64,000 nt of DNA. It comes from Datnioides undecimradiatus (lineage: Eukaryota > Chordata > Actinopteri > Lobotiformes > Datnioididae). Within the stretch, counting starts at the first letter, position 1. The number at the start of each line of letters is the position of its first letter. Below the pieces are notes generated by a model. It saw nothing but the letters and a program-made list of their open reading frames with translations, was not told the origin of the DNA and did no database searches. The stretch spans positions 847,501 to 911,500 of the forward strand of contig WARS01000071.1 in the NCBI GenBank assembly GCA_008933995.1, in the 5' to 3' direction. Shown one piece after another: positions 60,828 to 64,000 of this stretch. Both the position numbers and the translations under genes were made by a program.

Positions 60828-61272
60828 AAGATGGCTGACATCTGCTGGCTGCAGCACAGCTCACAAGCCCCGCCCCCTGGTGTCTGGCTGCAGTACAGCT
60901 AATAAGCCCCGCCCCCTGGTGTCTGGCTGCAGCACAGCTCACAAGCCCCGCCCCCTGGTGTCTGGCTGCAGTACAGCTCATAAGCCCCGCCCCCTGGCAC
61001 AGTACAGCTCATAAGCCCCGCCCCTGGGCATCTGGCCACAGTATGTCTATAAGCCCCTGCCCTGGTGTCTGGCCACAGTACAGCCTATAAGCCCGCCCCT
61101 GGCATCTGCCATGCACAGCCTATAAGCCCCGCCCTCTCCATGTCAGCAGATGGTTCCTCATCTCAGCTCGTTCTCATCACGCTGATGTTTGTTAAACTGA
61201 TCATTTCTCTGAAAAGGGGGTGTGGCACCATGACTGACAGCTGAAGTGGGCGGGACCTGATACTGCACAGAC
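60828..61272. repeat. Dispersed element with ~40-bp tandem repeats, copy B
   Basis: It starts AAGATGGCTGACAT and carries six to eight units of the AAGCCCCGCCCCCTGGTGTC type. It ends with the CCATGTCAGCAGATGGTTCC flank and GGGACCTGATACTGCA. It is homologous to 27716-28105. Confidence 0.85.
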
Positions 61273-62160
61273 TCCGTATATGCGATGGCGGTGCCTGTAG
61301 CCAGGATGTTTTAGCTTTGTCAGCCATCTTTATTTACAGTTTTAAACACTGAACTGCAGCAGTGATGTCAACAGTTTCCTCCAATCAGCAGCTACTGCAT
61401 CAACTTGGTGTGTTAGTGCATGAATCTGATCGTGTGCATAGACTAAAACATTAATACGAAGTCGCTTAATGCATTTCCTCTGTGTCGAAGTCTTGACCCG
61501 CAGGTACAGCAGGCGCCCAGACCACTGGCATTTTATCTCTATGTGCACAAACATGCGCTGTTGCTTTGCACCAGCAGGGGGCAGTGCAGCTCTTTCCCTG
61601 CATGATGCTGTGAGTTTAAAGGAGTTTGCAAAGATCTGGGCTCAGGCAGTAAAAGAGCATTGTCTTTGTCTTCTGCATGCATAAATATAGGAAATGTAAA
61701 ATAACATGCCCCGAGCCACCGCAGCCCCGACCAGGTCGGATATCAGGCCAAGACTCCAGAGAACTGCCCACGACCAGGTGTGAACGGCTTCCTGTCTCAT
61801 TCCCTATTAATCACCTGATTCACACCAGCAGAAACAGGAAGTGCTCCTCTGATGCCGTTAAAAACAGAGAGTTTTCCCCACTGATGTAACCTAGGTCCTC
61901 AAGTCTATTTTTATCCCTTATCCATTCATCGACTCCAGGTCAGCTGACCTGCTCAAACCACAGGTCTCTATAGCAACCAAATCTAGAAAAACACATGTTT
62001 ATCTCTGAAGAGACGCAGGTTTCTGAAGTGAAATGTGAGATAAGCCTGAGCAGCCCTGGCGGTATGCCTCCTGGTTTCCTGGTGTTTCCTGGTTCCTCAT
62101 TGGACACGCTCAATGCCTTCTTGCAACCGCACGCCACAAACTGGCAGCACGCAAAGCTTT
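61273..62160. other. Intergenic, no gene recognised
   Basis: Short open frames only (up to 71 codons), none with a known motif. Confidence 0.5.
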
Positions 62161-62162
62161 CA

Positions 62163-62280
62163 CTGATGCTGCCGGCTGCACGCTAAAGCATCTGGCTGCA
62201 GGCTGAAGCATCCGGCTGCAGGCTGAAGCACCCGGCTGCAGGTTAAAGCACCTGGCTACAAGGCTGAAGCATCTCGGGTT
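62163..62280 (+). repeat. 20-bp minisatellite GGCTGCAGGCTGAAGCATCC
   Basis: Five tandem units with point changes. Confidence 0.85.
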
Positions 62281-62667
62281 GCAGGTTTACGATTTTAAAA
62301 GTGCAATAAAATCAATATTTTGTCCCTTAAAATCTAAATGAAATCTTTCTGTAACAGCGGCACAAAGCAGTAAAATACATGGATAATAAATACCTAATCA
62401 GCAAATCAGGATCGACGGACGAAAAGTGCGGTAGAAGAGTTTGTTAACGGGTGCCGTGGTTTTGCATCAGTCGACAGCGATTGGTCGCTGTGAGAGCAGC
62501 TGGAGGTAAACGCCTGGTGGAGTTTTTATTAGCGATTCACCAGCTCTGCATGATTATGGTTTGAATTCACACACACACATGCAGTAGCCAAACGCTAATC
62601 CTCCCACGCTTAATTTACTGACCTACAGGCGTGCAAAGCACCAAGAAATGCATAAAGGCAAAAGAAG

Positions 62668-62692
62668 AAGAAGAAGAAGAAGAAGAAGAGGC
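62668..62692 (+). repeat. (GAA)n microsatellite
   Basis: Eight or so AAG/GAA triplets in a row. Confidence 0.85.
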
Positions 62693-62699
62693 GAAAGCA

Positions 62700-63485
62700 G
62701 GTGAACCTGAATGAAACTATGCAGCATTCAGGACGCTAAAACAAACGTGGTTGATGAGAAGTGAAATGTGTTCAGCGCAGCCAGACTGATGCTGCTAACG
62801 CTGCTTGCTGGCTGCACCTGCAGCATTAAACACGCCTGATTATTGATACGGTGAACATGAACAGACCTTCAGCGAAGCTCTGACTGAATCCAGGTTTCAC
62901 AGCAGCACAGTTGAGTTCTCAGTACGAGTGAGGACACAGAGTGGAAATGTCACCGTCTCCATCGCCGCTGATGCGACGTCACATTTCCTTTTGCTCTCTG
63001 CTCTGGCGCTTTGAGCAGCTGTTAAACTTAACGTTTCTCCAAACCTGAAAAAAGTGTCAGGATGTGTCGTAAACGCTTCCTTTACTTGGCTTTAGTGTTG
63101 ATGTGAGGGGAAAGTATCACAGTTTGTGGACTCGGCTTCAGGCTTTAAGGCTTTAACGTATGACTGACACATGACGGTCGAACAGGCCGAGGCGGCGCTG
63201 CGGCGATGAGGCGGCGCTGCGGCGGCACTGCCAGGAACAATCTGAGGTTTGGAAACAAAGTGTGAAATATTGTAATAAAATAAATGTGAAAACGGTATTA
63301 GGAAAGAGAGAGTATTTCTGGAAACACTTCAGAATGTTTCAGATTTAAAGAAAAAAACTCGCTGATGACGAGAAATAAATATTTTTCTGTTTCCCTGCAC
63401 ATTCAATTATTTAAATATCCACTTTTATTTAACCTCAGATGTTTCCTGACCGCGGCCTGTTGCAGCGTAGTGATTGTGCTCTGCA
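62700..63485. other. Intergenic, no gene recognised
   Basis: Includes a short GC-rich GAGGCGGCGCTGCGGCG tandem pair at 63189-63231. Otherwise nothing recognisable. Confidence 0.5.
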
Positions 63486-63486
63486 G

Positions 63487-64000
63487 AGTGTGTGCGTGTG
63501 TGTGTGTGTCTGTATGTGTGCCTGTGTGTGCGTGGCTGTGTGTGTGTCTGTATGTGTGCGTGTGTGTGTCTGTGTGTCTGTGTGTGTGTGTGTGTGCCTG
63601 TGTGTGTGTGTCTGTATGTGTGCCTGTGTGTGTGTCTGTATGTGTGTCTGTGTGTGTGTGTGCCTGTGTGTGTGCCTGTGTGTGTGTGTCTGTATGTAGC
63701 CCTGTGCGTAGGGTCTGTATGTGTGTCTGTGTGTGTGTGCTCTGTGTGTGTGTGTGTGTATGTCTGTGTGTGTCTGTATGTGTGTGTTTGTGTGTGTGTG
63801 TGTGTGCCTGTGTGTGTGTCTGTATGTCTGTGTGTGTGTGTGTGTCTGTATGTGTTTGTGTGTGTGTGTGTGTGTGCGTGCCCGCCTGTGTGTGTGTGCC
63901 TGTCTGTGTGTGTGTGTGTGTGTGTCTGTATGTGTGCCTGTGTGTCTGTGTGTGTGTGTGTGTGTCTGTATGTGTGCCTGTGTGTGTGTCTGTATGTGTG
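63487..64000 (+). repeat. (TG)n compound array with TGTCTGTATGTGTGCC units, runs off the window
   Basis: More than 500 bp of GT repeats punctuated by TCTGTATG and GCCTG. It continues past the window end, so its true length is unknown. Confidence 0.95.

Overview
The window looks like nuclear DNA from a ray-finned (teleost) fish. It has short-intron vertebrate genes with GT-AG splice sites, dozens of (CA/GT)n microsatellites and minisatellites, a decayed L2-type LINE, and several foldback elements of a kind common in fish. No bacterial, organellar or viral gene was seen. I found no tRNA, rRNA or CRISPR.

Three protein genes can be supported, all on the + strand. (1) At 1-2894 lie the last eight exons of edem2, an ER glycoprotein mannosidase of the degradation pathway; its first ~90 codons lie before the window. 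(2) At 18834-33591 lies a six-exon CAP-superfamily gene best matched by peptidase inhibitor 16 (pi16): signal segment, CAP domain, acidic Pro/Thr-rich stalk, and a GPI-type hydrophobic tail. (3) At 40825-52195 lies a six-exon gene whose last ~135 residues are the C-terminal domain of the PDZRN3/PDZRN4/PDZD4 family (often called LNX3H), including the terminal TTV PDZ ligand. I see neither a RING nor a PDZ domain in it. It starts Met-Gly-Cys, like PDZD4 and the short PDZRN isoforms. This PDZ-less relative is the most interesting gene here.

Layout: 2.9-18.6 kb is intergenic, holding microsatellites, a 1-kb pyrimidine tract, minisatellites and an inverted LINE pair. 19.1-30.1 kb is pi16 intron 1. 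33.6-40.8 kb holds the likely pi16 3' region and intergenic repeats. 40.85-48.09 kb is the large intron 1 of the third gene. 52.2-64 kb is its 3' region followed by repeats, with no further gene recognised.

The repeat content is informative. Four copies of one ~245-bp hairpin element (MITE-like), two copies of an element carrying ~40-bp tandem repeats, three copies of a fish foldback family, and a 155-bp near-identical inverted duplication can be matched by eye. Exon structures were assembled by hand from splice signals, reading phase and remembered family similarity; no search was run. The three genes show no evident shared pathway. Their adjacency is reported as gene order only.
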